Of a stretch of 64,000 bases of DNA, positions 43,275 through 52,216 are shown piece after piece; within the stretch, counting starts at the first letter, position 1, and the number at the start of each line of letters is the position of its first letter. The position numbers and the translations under genes were made by a program. Location: contig OX638292.1 in assembly GCA_951812285.1 (NCBI GenBank), positions 2,565,001 to 2,629,000 on the forward strand, given 5' to 3'. A model generated the notes under the pieces. It worked only from the letters and a program-made list of their open reading frames with translations, was not told where the DNA came from and searched no databases. The DNA comes from an uncultured Dehalococcoidia bacterium (lineage in GTDB: Bacteria > Chloroflexota > Dehalococcoidia > Lucifugimonadales > UBA1127).

Positions 43275-43818
43275 CGCCATCAAGGCCGTGCTGGAACGGG
43301 TGGGCGACGCGCCGATCGTGTCGAACCTCGGCGGGACGACGTTCCACCTGCACAACCTGAACGACCGGGACGAGAACCTGTACATGTGGGGGGCGATGGG
43401 GCTGACGTCGTCCGTGGGCCTCGGCATCGCGCTGGCGGCGCCGGATCGGAAGGTCGTGGTCATGGACGGCGACGGCTCGCTGCTGATGAACCTCGGGTCG
43501 CTGGGCACCATCGCGCGGCAGTCGCCGGCGAACCTAGTGCACATCGTGTGGGACAACCACCAGTGGGCGGGCACCGGCGGGCAGCCGACGCACACGGCCG
43601 TCGTGACGGACCTGGCCGCCGTGGCGCGGGGGGCGGGCATCCCGAAGGTGGCGGCGGTCTCGACGCTGGAGGGGCTGGAGGAGGCGTTCGACCAGGCGAT
43701 GCGCGAGGACGGGCCGTGGTGCATCGTGGCGGACGTGGAGGGGAGCGACAGCCCGGACCGGCCGGACGTGTCGATCGAGGAGAACCTGCAGCGCTTCCGG
43801 CGCACGTTCGAACGCTAG
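43261..43818 (+). CDS. TPP-dependent decarboxylase, beta-type subunit (ComE-like)
   Basis: 185 residues. The TPP/Mg motif is VVVMDGDGSLLMNLGSLGTI followed by IVWDNHQWAGTGGQPTHTAV. This is the pyrophosphate-binding half that pairs with the preceding alpha-type subunit to form the active dimer. Start ATG 43261 overlaps the upstream gene by 14 bp, a sign of coupled translation. Alternative: a decarboxylase of another 3-substituted pyruvate. Confidence 0.86.
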   Translation: MLRVDAIKAVLERVGDAPIVSNLGGTTFHLHNLNDRDENLYMWGAMGLTSSVGLGIALAAPDRKVVVMDGDGSLLMNLGSLGTIARQSPANLVHIVWDNHQWAGTGGQPTHTAVVTDLAAVARGAGIPKVAAVSTLEGLEEAFDQAMREDGPWCIVADVEGSDSPDRPDVSIEENLQRFRRTFER

Positions 43819-43926
43819 GGTGACCGTCCGGGCGCGTAGAAACCGTCCGGCTGGCACGCTCGTGGCACTTGCCCGCCTCGCGGGGCGCAACGTACCATGA
43901 CAACAGGACTTCCGCGGAGGTTGCCA

Positions 43927-44568
43927 ATGGACTGGACCCCGAGCATCACCCCCGTGGCCGCGCACTACGGCGAGCACCTGGCGGACCCGGCGCCCTTCTA
44001 CGCCACCTTCTCCGGCCGCGGCAGCGGCTCCCCCGTGCAGTTCCACGCGCTGATCGAGTCCGACGGGCCGGAGCCGGAGGCGCGGTGCCAGGCGGCGCTG
44101 GCGTCGTTGCGGCGGCGGCTCGCGAACCTGGGCGCGACATCGCTGACGACGGCCATCAACGGCGCCTTTCAGGCGTGCCACCAGGAGCTCTCGGCAGGGG
44201 GCGGCGCGGGTGTGGGCGTTACGCTGCTGGCCACGCGCGGCGAGGAGGCGTTCCTGACCGCTGTGGCCGACATTGCCGTCTACCAACTCGACCGGGCGGG
44301 GGTGCGCCGGGTGCGGCTCTCGGTGCCGGGCACGATGACGTCGGCGCTGGGCAACCTGCCGCAGGTGACGCCCGCCATGGAGCGGCTGGACCTGCAGCCG
44401 GGCGAGACGGTGCTCATCTGCGGGTCGGGGATCTCCTCTGCGGCGAACCTCGACGGGCTGCAGGCGGTACTGTCGTCGAGCCCGCGGGCGGCGGCGGACA
44501 GCCTGGCGTCGCTCATGAGCAACTCAGCTCTCTTCCTCGGCCTCATCCTGGCCTCGCCGGCGGACTAG
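43927..44568 (+). CDS. Protein of unknown function, possibly PP2C-like
   Basis: 213 residues from ATG 43927, chosen because GGAGG stands 7 bases upstream; an upstream ATG (43897) lacks one. Segments such as GVGVTLLATRGEEAFLTAVA, VYQLDRAGVRRVRLSVPG and LQPGETVLICGSGISS recall the beta-sandwich of PP2C phosphatases, but the metal-binding aspartates are not obvious. It may be a degenerate phosphatase. The tsaD start follows 4 bp later. Confidence 0.6.
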   Translation: MDWTPSITPVAAHYGEHLADPAPFYATFSGRGSGSPVQFHALIESDGPEPEARCQAALASLRRRLANLGATSLTTAINGAFQACHQELSAGGGAGVGVTLLATRGEEAFLTAVADIAVYQLDRAGVRRVRLSVPGTMTSALGNLPQVTPAMERLDLQPGETVLICGSGISSAANLDGLQAVLSSSPRAAADSLASLMSNSALFLGLILASPAD

Positions 44569-44572
44569 CGCG

Positions 44573-45610
44573 ATGCTGATGCTGGGCATCGAGACCTCCT
44601 GCGACGAGACTGCCGCGAGCGTCGTCGCCGACGGCCGGCGCATCCTCTCCAACGTCATCAGCTCCCAGGTGGAGGTGCACGCGCGCTACGGGGGCGTGGT
44701 GCCGGAGGTGGCGTCGCGGCAGCACATGCTCGCTATGACGCCGATCTACCACCGGGCGCTCGCGGAGGCCGGGGTGACGCCCGAGGACCTCGACGGCGTC
44801 TCGGTGACGGCGGGGCCGGGGCTGGCGGGGTCGCTGCTGGTGGGCGTCAACTACGCCAAGGGGCTCTCCATGGGGCTCGGCCTGCCGCTCTACGGGATGA
44901 ACCACCTGGAGGGGCACATGTACGCCGCGTGGCTGGAGGAGGGCGACCCTCCCGATGAGGCTGTCGGTTTCCCCATCGTCTGCCTGCTGGTGTCGGGCGG
45001 ACACACGGACCTGGTGCTGATGCGGGGGCACGGCGACTACCACCACCTCGGCGGGACGCGCGACGACGCGGCGGGGGAGGCCTTCGACAAGGCGGCGCGG
45101 GTCATGGGGCTCGGCTTCCCCGGCGGCCCGGCGATCCAGCGGGAGGCGCAGGGGGCGTCGAGCGTCGAGCCGCTGCCGCGGGCGTGGATGCGGGGGACGC
45201 TGGAGTTCAGCTTCAGCGGCCTCAAGACGGCGGTGCTGCACCGTGCCCGCGAGCTGGGCGTCGGCGTGGGGCTGCCGGACGGGCCGGCGGAGCTGGACGA
45301 CGACGGCATCGAGCGGCGGCGGGCGCTGGCGGCCGGGTTCCAGGAGGCGGCGGTGGACGTCCTCGTCGAAAAGGCCGTCGACGCGGCGCGGCAGACCGAG
45401 GCGCGGGCGATCCTGGTGGGCGGGGGCGTGTCGGCGAACGCGGCGCTGCGGGAGACGATCCGCGCGCGGTCGCACGTGCCGGTGCTCATCCCGCGGCCGG
45501 CGCTCTGCACGGACAACGGGGCGATGATCGCGGCGGCGGCGTGCCACGGCGTGGCGCGGGGGCTGCAGCCGAGCATCGCGGTGGACGCGAACCCGGGGCT
45601 CTTCTTCTAG
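44573..45610 (+). CDS. tsaD: tRNA N6-adenosine threonylcarbamoyltransferase
   Basis: 345 residues; transfers the threonylcarbamoyl group to A37 of ANN-decoding tRNAs. It starts MLMLGIETSCDETAASVVAD; metal ligands are in MNHLEGHMYAA, and LVSGGHTDLVLMRGHGDYHH, GEAFDKAARVMGLGFPGGPA and DNGAMIAAAA are the family signatures. TsaB and TsaE are not next to it. Start at 44573 or 44579. Confidence 0.95.
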   Translation: MLMLGIETSCDETAASVVADGRRILSNVISSQVEVHARYGGVVPEVASRQHMLAMTPIYHRALAEAGVTPEDLDGVSVTAGPGLAGSLLVGVNYAKGLSMGLGLPLYGMNHLEGHMYAAWLEEGDPPDEAVGFPIVCLLVSGGHTDLVLMRGHGDYHHLGGTRDDAAGEAFDKAARVMGLGFPGGPAIQREAQGASSVEPLPRAWMRGTLEFSFSGLKTAVLHRARELGVGVGLPDGPAELDDDGIERRRALAAGFQEAAVDVLVEKAVDAARQTEARAILVGGGVSANAALRETIRARSHVPVLIPRPALCTDNGAMIAAAACHGVARGLQPSIAVDANPGLFF

Positions 45611-45666
45611 GCACATCCTCGCCATCGCCACATTGCCTCCGTCACCATTGCTCTCCCTATTCGCTT

Positions 45667-45686
45667 TACACGGTACCGTGTATACT
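45667..45686 (+). promoter_or_regulatory. Operator palindrome and -10 box of the XRE gene
   Basis: TACACGGTACCGTGTA is a perfect 16-bp palindrome (45667-45682) that runs into TATACT (45681-45686), 44 bp before the GTG start of a small XRE-family gene. Autoregulation is the obvious reading. Confidence 0.6.
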
Positions 45687-45729
45687 CCCTCACTGCATGG
45701 GCTGCTCAGCTTTGAGTCAGAGGGGAAAC

Positions 45730-46041
45730 GTGACGTCACGCAAGAGGCCGGACTGGGACGCGGGGGCCGTGCGGGCGCTGCGGGCGCACCTGGGGGCGAC
45801 GCAGGGGGAGCTGGCGGAGGAGCTTGGGGTGCGTCAGCAGACGGTGAGCGAGTGGGAGACCAGCGTCTACCGGCCTCGCGGGGCGTCGGCGAAGCTGCTG
45901 AGCATGGTGGCGGAACAGGCTGACTTCAGCTACCGCGCAGAGTCGTCGGTGCAGGGCGAGCGGGCGAGCGCGCCCCCAGCGGACGCGCCATCCGACGAGA
46001 GCGAAGACGAAAACGAAGACGACGGCGATGCTGCACGTTAG
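45730..46041 (+). CDS. XRE-family HTH transcriptional regulator
   Basis: 103 residues with a Cro/CI-type HTH at about 13-65 (LRAHLGATQGELAEELGVRQ, then QTVSEWETSVYRPRG) and an acidic tail (DESEDENEDDGDAAR). GTG 45730 is preceded by AGAGGGG. It overlaps the DUF2851 gene by 14 bp, so the two are co-translated. The 16-bp palindrome upstream is its likely operator. Confidence 0.78.
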   Translation: MTSRKRPDWDAGAVRALRAHLGATQGELAEELGVRQQTVSEWETSVYRPRGASAKLLSMVAEQADFSYRAESSVQGERASAPPADAPSDESEDENEDDGDAAR

Positions 46042-47287
46042 GGATCGACCCCAGCAACCGCCGGTGCTGGAGCGGGCGCTGGCGCAGTACTGGCGCGACC
46101 ATGGGGCGTCGCTGCCGCCGCTGGAGTGCGACGACGGGTCGCGGCTGCGGGTGCTGTACGCGGGACGGGCAAGCTCGGCGGCGGGGCCGGACTTCCGGGA
46201 CGCGGTGCTGCAGCGCGAGGGCGGGGAGGTGGTGCGCGGCGACGTCGAACTGCACCTGCGGCGCGGCGGGTGGGAGGCGCACGGCCACCACACGGACCGG
46301 GGCTACAACGGCGTCGTGCTGCACGTGGTGCTTCACGGCGGGGAGACGCCGATCACGCTGGCGTCAGGGAGGCGGGTGCCGACGGCGGCGCTGTTTCCGC
46401 GGACGCTGGGGAGGCGGTCGCGGCGGGACGCCCCGGCTCCGAGGCCGCTGCCGCTGGCGGCGATGCCGACGTCGGCGTCGCGGCTGGGGCGGACGCTGGA
46501 CCGGGAGGGGGACGCGCGGTTCTTCGAGAAGGTGCGGCGGTTTGCGGAGGCCCTTCGATTTCCCTCAGGACAGGCCCTTCCGCTGGTGGAGCCCTCGGAG
46601 GCGCTGTATCGCGGGCTGATGGGCGGGCTGGGGTACGGGGGGAACAGCGCGGCGATGACGCGGCTGGCGGAGGGTATGCCGCTGCGGGCGCTGGAGCGGG
46701 CGCTTCGGGGCGTGCCGGGCGATGAGCGCAGGGATGCGCTGGCGTCGGCGTTGGTGCGGGGGAGCGGGTTGGCGTCGGGGGATGGGGCCTCCGGAGCGCA
46801 GGCTGTGCTGGCGCGGGGGGAGTGGAAGCTGTTCCGGGTGCGGCCGAGCAACCACCCGTCGCGGCGGCTGATGGGGATGGCGGCGCTGCTGGACCGCGCG
46901 TGGGAGGCGGGGCTGGCGGGGTGGGCGGCGTCGCTGGTGGCTACGGGGTCGGTGGCGGACGTGCGCGGTGGGCTGACGGTGGCGGGGGATGGGCCGGGCG
47001 GGGCGCTGGTCGGGGCGGACCGGGCGTCGGACCTGGCGGTGAACGTTGTGCTGCCGTTTGTGCGGGCGTGGGGAAACGTGTCGCGGGACGCCGGGTTGTC
47101 GGCGACGGCGCTGGGGTTGTACCGGGCTTGGCCGGCGCTGCAGGAGAACTCGGTGACGGCGGAGGCGGCGCGGTTGCTTGCTGGGGGGGAGGGTGTCGAT
47201 GCGAGGGGGCTTCGGCGGAGCGCTCGTCGGCAGCAGGGGTTGATCCGGGTGTACCGCCGGCGGTTGGGTGGGGAGGCGGCGGGGTAG
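46028..47287 (+). CDS. DUF2851 family protein
   Basis: 419 residues. Family hallmarks: YAGRASSAAGPDFRDAVLQR, GDVELHLRRGGWEAHGHHTD and RGYNGVVLHVVLHGGETP, then helical repeats. Function unknown; the N-terminal part resembles a nuclease-like fold in my reading, but without certainty. Between 46548 and 46590 the coding sequence contains a stretch (CCCTTCGATTTCCCTCAGGA) that matches an intergenic repeat, kept in frame as EALRFPSGQALP. Confidence 0.8.
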   Translation: MLHVRDRPQQPPVLERALAQYWRDHGASLPPLECDDGSRLRVLYAGRASSAAGPDFRDAVLQREGGEVVRGDVELHLRRGGWEAHGHHTDRGYNGVVLHVVLHGGETPITLASGRRVPTAALFPRTLGRRSRRDAPAPRPLPLAAMPTSASRLGRTLDREGDARFFEKVRRFAEALRFPSGQALPLVEPSEALYRGLMGGLGYGGNSAAMTRLAEGMPLRALERALRGVPGDERRDALASALVRGSGLASGDGASGAQAVLARGEWKLFRVRPSNHPSRRLMGMAALLDRAWEAGLAGWAASLVATGSVADVRGGLTVAGDGPGGALVGADRASDLAVNVVLPFVRAWGNVSRDAGLSATALGLYRAWPALQENSVTAEAARLLAGGEGVDARGLRRSARRQQGLIRVYRRRLGGEAAG

Positions 47288-47299
47288 GGTGTGCGGGGG

Positions 47300-47915
47300 G
47301 CGGCCCCTCGCGTCCGCCCTGCCCTGGGTTCCCGCTTCCGCGGGAACGACGAGGGGTGCGGGGGTGGGCGGCTTTTGCGAGGTCCTCCGATGCGAGCGCG
47401 CCCCTGGATACCGGCGTTCGCCGGTATGGAGAGTGGGGTTGGTGGGGTGGGTTGGCTTTAGGGAGGGTTGGGTTCCCCCGCCCACCGCCCCGCTGGATTC
47501 CTGCCTCCGCAGGAATGACGTAGCGGGGGCGGGTAGAGGCTGGGTTCGTCGGGGCTCCTGCCTTCGCAGGAGCGACGGGGGGGGGGGTGTGGGGGGACCC
47601 TCTTGCGAGACTATGCGATGCTGGCGGCCCCCGCCCCTGGATACCGGCCTGCGCCGGTATGGAGAGTGGGGGTGGTGGGTTGGGTTGGCTTTTGGGAGGG
47701 CTGGGTTCGTCGGGGCTCCTGCCTTCGCAGGAGCGACGGGGGGGTGTGGGGGACCCTCTTGCGAGATTCTGCGATGCTGGCGGCCCCGCCCCAGGATACC
47801 GGCCTGCGCCGGTATGGAGAGTGGGGGTAGTGGGTAGGGTTGGCTTTTGGGAGGATTGGGTTCCCCCCTCCCCCCGCCCCTCTGGATTCCTGCCTTCGCA
47901 GGAATGACGATCTTA
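47300..47915. repeat. REP-like cluster with a 161-bp tandem unit
   Basis: Gene-free. The composite starting TGGGTTCGTCGGGGCTCCTG occurs at 47541 and 47702 (period 161), and each unit contains a CTCCTGC..GCAGGAG hairpin, the phrase TTGCGAGA..GCGATGCTGGCGGCC and a GATACCGGC..GCCGGTATG hairpin. A third, diverged unit precedes them from about 47390. The last hairpin is the ATTCCTGC..GCAGGAAT type at 47884. Confidence 0.8.
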
Positions 47916-47944
47916 GCGGGCGGAGGGTGGCGGGCCTGCTCCGC

Positions 47945-48511
47945 CTAGGTCTCTACTACGCGGACTTGGCCGTCTTCTCCGGACTCGAGGAGGGCGGTGA
48001 AGGGGTAGCCGCGGCGGCGGATCTCGTCGCTGCCGCCCTGGTGGCGGTCTATGACGGTGGCGACGTGGGCGACGGTGCAGCCCTCGGCTTCGGCGGCGGC
48101 GATGGCCTGGAAGAGGGAGCCGCCGGTGCTGCAGGCGTCGTCGACGATGACGACGCTGGCGCCGGAGGCGAGGGGGCCCTCGATGAGGCGGCCGGCGCCG
48201 TGCGTCTTGGCCTCCTTGCGGACGATGAAGGCGCGGACGGGGGTGCCGGCGTGGTGGCTCTCGACGGCGACGCTGGCGACGATGGGGTCGGCGCCGAGGG
48301 TGAGGCCGCCGATGGCGGTGGCGCCGGAGGCCTTCGCGACGTCGAGGAACTCCGCGCCGAGGAGGGCGGCGCCCTCGGCGTCCAGCGACAGGAGGCGGCC
48401 GTCAAAGTAGTAGCTGCTGTGCTGGCCGGAGGTGAGGATGAAGTCGCCGAAGGTCAGCGCCCCCAGCTCCTTGGCAAGCTCCAGGACCCGCTGGCGTCGT
48501 TCGGTGCTCAT
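47945..48511 (-). CDS. pyrE: Orotate phosphoribosyltransferase
   Basis: 188 residues; makes OMP from orotate and PRPP. The PRPP-binding signature VVIVDDACSTGGSLFQAIAA is clear, preceded by FGDFILTSGQHSSYYFDGRL, GLTLGADPIVASVAVES and RKEAKTHGAGRLIEG. The ATG overlaps the nadD stop by 4 bases (ATGA). Confidence 0.94.
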   Translation of the reverse strand: MSTERRQRVLELAKELGALTFGDFILTSGQHSSYYFDGRLLSLDAEGAALLGAEFLDVAKASGATAIGGLTLGADPIVASVAVESHHAGTPVRAFIVRKEAKTHGAGRLIEGPLASGASVVIVDDACSTGGSLFQAIAAAEAEGCTVAHVATVIDRHQGGSDEIRRRGYPFTALLESGEDGQVRVVET

Positions 48512-49113
48512 GCGTGCTCCTTGTACAGTTGGTGTTCTCTTATGTAGCGCTCCACCGCCACGGGGACGAGGCCCTCCAGCGACTCGCCCGCGGCCGCGCG
48601 GCGGCGGATCTCGGTGGCGCTGACCTCGACGTCGAGGTCGACGGCCACTGCTCGCTGCGCGGCGCCGGGCGAGATGGCGTCCAGCGACGCCAGGTCGAGG
48701 CCGCCCTGCGCGGGGCGGCCCATGACGACGAGGGTGCAGCGCGAGAGCACCTCGGCCGGGGCGTGCCAGCGAGCGAGGTCGCGGACGGTGTCGGCGCCGA
48801 CGATGAAGTGCAACTCCGTGTCCGGCCCGTGGGCCTCCTGCAGCTCTGCCAGCGTCACCTCGGTGTAGGTGGGGCCGGGGCGGTCGAGCTCGATCGTGGA
48901 GGCCTCGTAGCCCGCGTGGCCCTCGATGGCGGCGCGGACCATTGCGAGGCGGTCCTCGCCGGGGCTGATGGCCGTGCCCGCCTTCAGGTACGGGTCGCCG
49001 GCGGGGATGAAGAGGACGCGGTCGAGCGAGACGGCGGCGCGGGCGGCATCGGCGGCGGCCATGTGGCCGAGGTGGATGGGGTCGAACGTGCCGCCCAGGA
49101 CCCCCAGCTTCAT
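48508..49113 (-). CDS. nadD: Nicotinate-nucleotide adenylyltransferase
   Basis: 201 residues. GVLGGTFDPIHLGHMAAADA carries the nucleotidyltransferase (H/T)xGH motif; VLFIPAGDPYLKAG, FIVGADTVRDLARWH and VSATEIRRRAAAGESL (ISSTxIR-like) are typical. It lies between obgE and pyrE, a common arrangement near obgE. Confidence 0.94.
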   Translation of the reverse strand: MKLGVLGGTFDPIHLGHMAAADAARAAVSLDRVLFIPAGDPYLKAGTAISPGEDRLAMVRAAIEGHAGYEASTIELDRPGPTYTEVTLAELQEAHGPDTELHFIVGADTVRDLARWHAPAEVLSRCTLVVMGRPAQGGLDLASLDAISPGAAQRAVAVDLDVEVSATEIRRRAAAGESLEGLVPVAVERYIREHQLYKEHA

Positions 49114-49186
49114 AGCGCGGCCTCCGGCGTCCGTGGTGCGTACGCCTCATGGTAGGGAGGGCGGGAGAGGCGAGTCAAGGCGAAAC

Positions 49187-50473
49187 TCATGCGGGTTGGA
49201 GGGCCTCTCCCCACGGGAAGGTCCAATCGGCGATCTGCACGATGTCGCCGTAGGCGACGCCGGCGGCCTCGAGGGCGGCGGTGACGCCGAGACGACGGAA
49301 TTCGTGCAGGAGCTGGCCGACCACGCGGTGGTCGTCGACGTTGGCGAGGGTGACGAGGCGCTCGGCCGCGAACCAGTGGACGACGAACTCGCCGTCTTCG
49401 TCGCGCTCGACGCGGCCGGACCGGCTGGGCCGACGGCGCCGGGCCGGGCGTGGCGCGACGACTACCGGTTCCTCGGGCTGGGGGGCGGCCTCGAGGGCCT
49501 GCAGGACGCGGTCGAGGACGGCCTGGACGCCGTCGCCGGTGGCGGTGGACATGACGAGCGGGGTCACGCCGAGGGGCTTGAGGGCCGCGGTCACATCCTC
49601 GAGCTGCAGTTGGGTCTCGTCGGTGTCCGACTTGGTGATGACGACCACCTGCGGTCGAGCGGCGAGGGCGGGGTCGTACTGCGCGAGCTCCTCGTTGACC
49701 TGGCGGTAGTCGGCGAGGGGGTCGAGGGCGCCGCCGTCGACGAGGTGGAGGAAGAGGCGGGTGCGCTCGGCGTGGCGGAGGAAGTCGTGGCCGAGGCCGA
49801 CGCCGAGGTGGGCGCCCTCGAGGAGGCCGGGGATCTCGGCCAACACCACGGGTTTCCCACGGTTTTCCACCACTCCCAACTGGGGCTCGAGCGTTGTGAA
49901 GGGGTAGGCGGCGACGCGGGGGCTGGCGGCTGTAACGCGGCCGACGAAGCTCGACTTGCCGGCGTTGGGGACGCCGATGACGCCGACGTCGGCGAGCAGC
50001 TTGACCTCGAGGCGGACGCGGTAGGTTTCGCCGGGCTCGCCGGCCTCTCGGAGGAGGGGCTCCTGGTTGACGGCGGTCACGAAGTGGGCGTTGCCCCTGC
50101 CGCCACCGCCGCCCTGCGCCACGAGGGCTGTCTGGCCGTCCTCGGCGAGGTCCACGCGGAGGGTCTCGGCGCCGTCGGGGGTGAGGCAGGTTGCGACTGT
50201 GCCGACGGGGACGGGGATGCGGACGTCGTCGCCGCTTCGCCCGTGTTTGTTGGACTTGGACCCGGGTTGGCCGTGACCGGCGCGGAACCTTCGATTCGTC
50301 TGGAAGCGGCGCAAGGTGTTCTCGGAGGTTGTTGCGAAGAGGTACACGGAGCCGCCAGTGCCGCCGTCGCCGCCCTCGGGCCCGCCGCGTTCGACAAACT
50401 TCTCACGGCGGAAGCACGCAAAGCCGTCTCCCCCGTTTCCCGCCTGGACGTGGATCTCCCCGGTGTCAATCAT
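49187..50473 (-). CDS. obgE: GTPase ObgE/CgtA
   Basis: 428 residues; ribosome-assembly GTPase. The glycine-rich Obg fold (AGNGGDGFACFRREKFVERG, GGGGGRGNAHFVTAVNQ) occupies residues 1-157. The G domain follows with G1 GVPNAGKSSFVG, G3-type AEIPGLLEGAHLGVGLGHDF, VVITKSD and STATGDG. A C-terminal OCT domain begins near 360 after a basic linker (PARRRRPSRSGR). Start ATG 50473. Confidence 0.95.
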   Translation of the reverse strand: MIDTGEIHVQAGNGGDGFACFRREKFVERGGPEGGDGGTGGSVYLFATTSENTLRRFQTNRRFRAGHGQPGSKSNKHGRSGDDVRIPVPVGTVATCLTPDGAETLRVDLAEDGQTALVAQGGGGGRGNAHFVTAVNQEPLLREAGEPGETYRVRLEVKLLADVGVIGVPNAGKSSFVGRVTAASPRVAAYPFTTLEPQLGVVENRGKPVVLAEIPGLLEGAHLGVGLGHDFLRHAERTRLFLHLVDGGALDPLADYRQVNEELAQYDPALAARPQVVVITKSDTDETQLQLEDVTAALKPLGVTPLVMSTATGDGVQAVLDRVLQALEAAPQPEEPVVVAPRPARRRRPSRSGRVERDEDGEFVVHWFAAERLVTLANVDDHRVVGQLLHEFRRLGVTAALEAAGVAYGDIVQIADWTFPWGEALQPA

Positions 50474-50664
50474 CAGTAGTCTTTCAATACGTCTGTAGAA
50501 AAGAAATAGTGATTCTTATAGTAGTCCCGTTGAGAATGTTGGGCTGTAGCCGGGTGCGCTAGGGACTCTCTGTTCATTGTAGCAGGCGGCCGGTTGTTGT
50601 CTCTGTGGGGATGGCATAGTCTCCATGGATCGCGGAACTTGCGGCAAAGGGTTGTCCGGGTGCG

Positions 50665-50694
50665 TTGACCCTTTGGAGAGGGGCAGCGTATACT
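50665..50694 (+). promoter_or_regulatory. Putative sigma-70 promoter of the pur genes
   Basis: TTGACC (-35), 18-bp spacer, TATACT (-10). The predicted start near 50701 rules out the ATG at 50699 as start codon of purF and favours GTG 50747. Confidence 0.6.
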
Positions 50695-50746
50695 GGCGAT
50701 GCTTCTCTCATCCCCCATTGCGCCGGACCGATGTTCAGGAGGGTGT

Positions 50747-52147
50747 GTGGCTAATCCACCCCGGGAAGCCTGTGGCGTAGTCGGCGTTTACACTCCGGGC
50801 GAAGAGGCGGCAAGGACCGCATTCTTCGGCCTCTTTTCCCTACAACATCGAGGGCAGGAGTCTGCGGGCATTGCGTCCGCGGACGGCCGCACGATCTTCT
50901 GCCGGCGCGAGATGGGGCTTGTCTCCCAAGCCTTCCACGAATTCGACCTCGACCGGTTGCCCGGCGACATGGCTGTCGGGCACACCCGCTACTCGACGAC
51001 CGGCGCCTCGTACCTCGACAATGCGCAGCCGCTGGAGGTGACGGGGAGCAACGGCCGGCTGGCGCTGGGGCACAACGGGAACGTCATCAACGCGGTCAGC
51101 CTGCGCACGGAACTGGAGGAGACCTGGGGACTCCGGTTCACGACGGCGACGGACTCGGAGGTCATCGCGCAGCTTTTGGCGAACGCGCCCGGCGTGACGT
51201 GGGGCGAGCGGCTCGGGTACATGATGCGGCGGCTGCAGGGCGCGTACTCGGTGGTGGCGCTGACGCCCACGGAGATGATCGCGTTTCGGGACCCGCTGGG
51301 AGTGCGGCCGCTGTGCGTGGGCATGTTCCGCGGCGGGTGGGTGGTCGCGTCGGAATCGTGCGCGCTGGACCACATCGGCGCGAAGCTGCTGCGGGAACTG
51401 GAGCCCGGCGAGGCGGTGCTGATCGACAGCGAGGGGCTTCACAGCATTCACAAGGGCAACGACGGCAGGCACGCGCTCTGCTCGTTCGAGTACATCTACT
51501 TCGCGCGGCCCGACAGCATTCTCGACGGCAAGCTCGTACACGCTGCGCGGCGGGAGATGGGGCGGCAGCTGGCGGCGGAGCACCCGGTCAACGCGGACAT
51601 GGTCATGGGCATCCCGGACTCGGCGATCGCAGCGGGGACGGGGTACGCGGAGGCCTCCGGACTGCCGTACCAGGAGGGGCTCGTCAAGAACCGGTACGTG
51701 GGGCGCACGTTCATTCAGCCCGACCAGCGGCTCAGGGACCTGGGCGTTCGGCTGAAGTTCAACCCGCTGCCGGAGGTGCTCGAGGGGAAGCGCGTGGTGG
51801 TGGTGGACGACAGCATCGTGCGGGGGACGACGACGCCGCACGTGGTGAACCTGCTGCGGAGCGCGGGGGCGAAGGAGGTACACCTGCGGGTGTGCGCGCC
51901 GCCCATCCTCTCGCCGTGCCACTTCGGGGTGGACATGGCGAGGAAGTCCGAGATGATTGCGGCGAACAAGACCGTGGCGGAGGTCTGCAAGTTCATCGGC
52001 GCGGACTCGCTGGGGTACCTGAGCGTGAACGGGCTGTTCAAGGCCATCGGCAGGCCGCACGCGCATAGCTGCTCCGCGTGCTTCACCGGCAACTACCCGG
52101 TGGAGGTCCAGCTGGAGATGGACAAGCTGGCGTTGGAGCGGCCGTAG
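50747..52147 (+). CDS. purF: Amidophosphoribosyltransferase
   Basis: 466 residues from GTG 50747; an AGGAGGG box lies just upstream. It catalyses the first step of purine synthesis. The propeptide MANPPREA ends before the catalytic Cys of CGVVGVYTPGEEAA (Ntn glutaminase). LFSLQHRGQESAGIA, VGHTRYSTTG and the PRPP loop VVVVDDSIVRGTTTPHVV are clear. Late cysteines (CHFGVD, HSCSACFTGNYP) fit the [4Fe-4S]-containing Bacillus-type enzyme. purM follows 69 bp later. Confidence 0.94.
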   Translation: MANPPREACGVVGVYTPGEEAARTAFFGLFSLQHRGQESAGIASADGRTIFCRREMGLVSQAFHEFDLDRLPGDMAVGHTRYSTTGASYLDNAQPLEVTGSNGRLALGHNGNVINAVSLRTELEETWGLRFTTATDSEVIAQLLANAPGVTWGERLGYMMRRLQGAYSVVALTPTEMIAFRDPLGVRPLCVGMFRGGWVVASESCALDHIGAKLLRELEPGEAVLIDSEGLHSIHKGNDGRHALCSFEYIYFARPDSILDGKLVHAARREMGRQLAAEHPVNADMVMGIPDSAIAAGTGYAEASGLPYQEGLVKNRYVGRTFIQPDQRLRDLGVRLKFNPLPEVLEGKRVVVVDDSIVRGTTTPHVVNLLRSAGAKEVHLRVCAPPILSPCHFGVDMARKSEMIAANKTVAEVCKFIGADSLGYLSVNGLFKAIGRPHAHSCSACFTGNYPVEVQLEMDKLALERP

Positions 52148-52216
52148 CCGTCGCGCCGTCCACCCCCGGCATCTTCCGTCCCGGCACCATTATTCACTTC
52201 CCGGAGGGTATCTGCG

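Noticed and set aside
47300..47915. Possible CRISPR array because of regularly spaced repeats.
   Set aside because: The repeats are palindromic hairpins with variable sequence; the 161-bp composites repeat including their 'spacers', and no cas genes are present.
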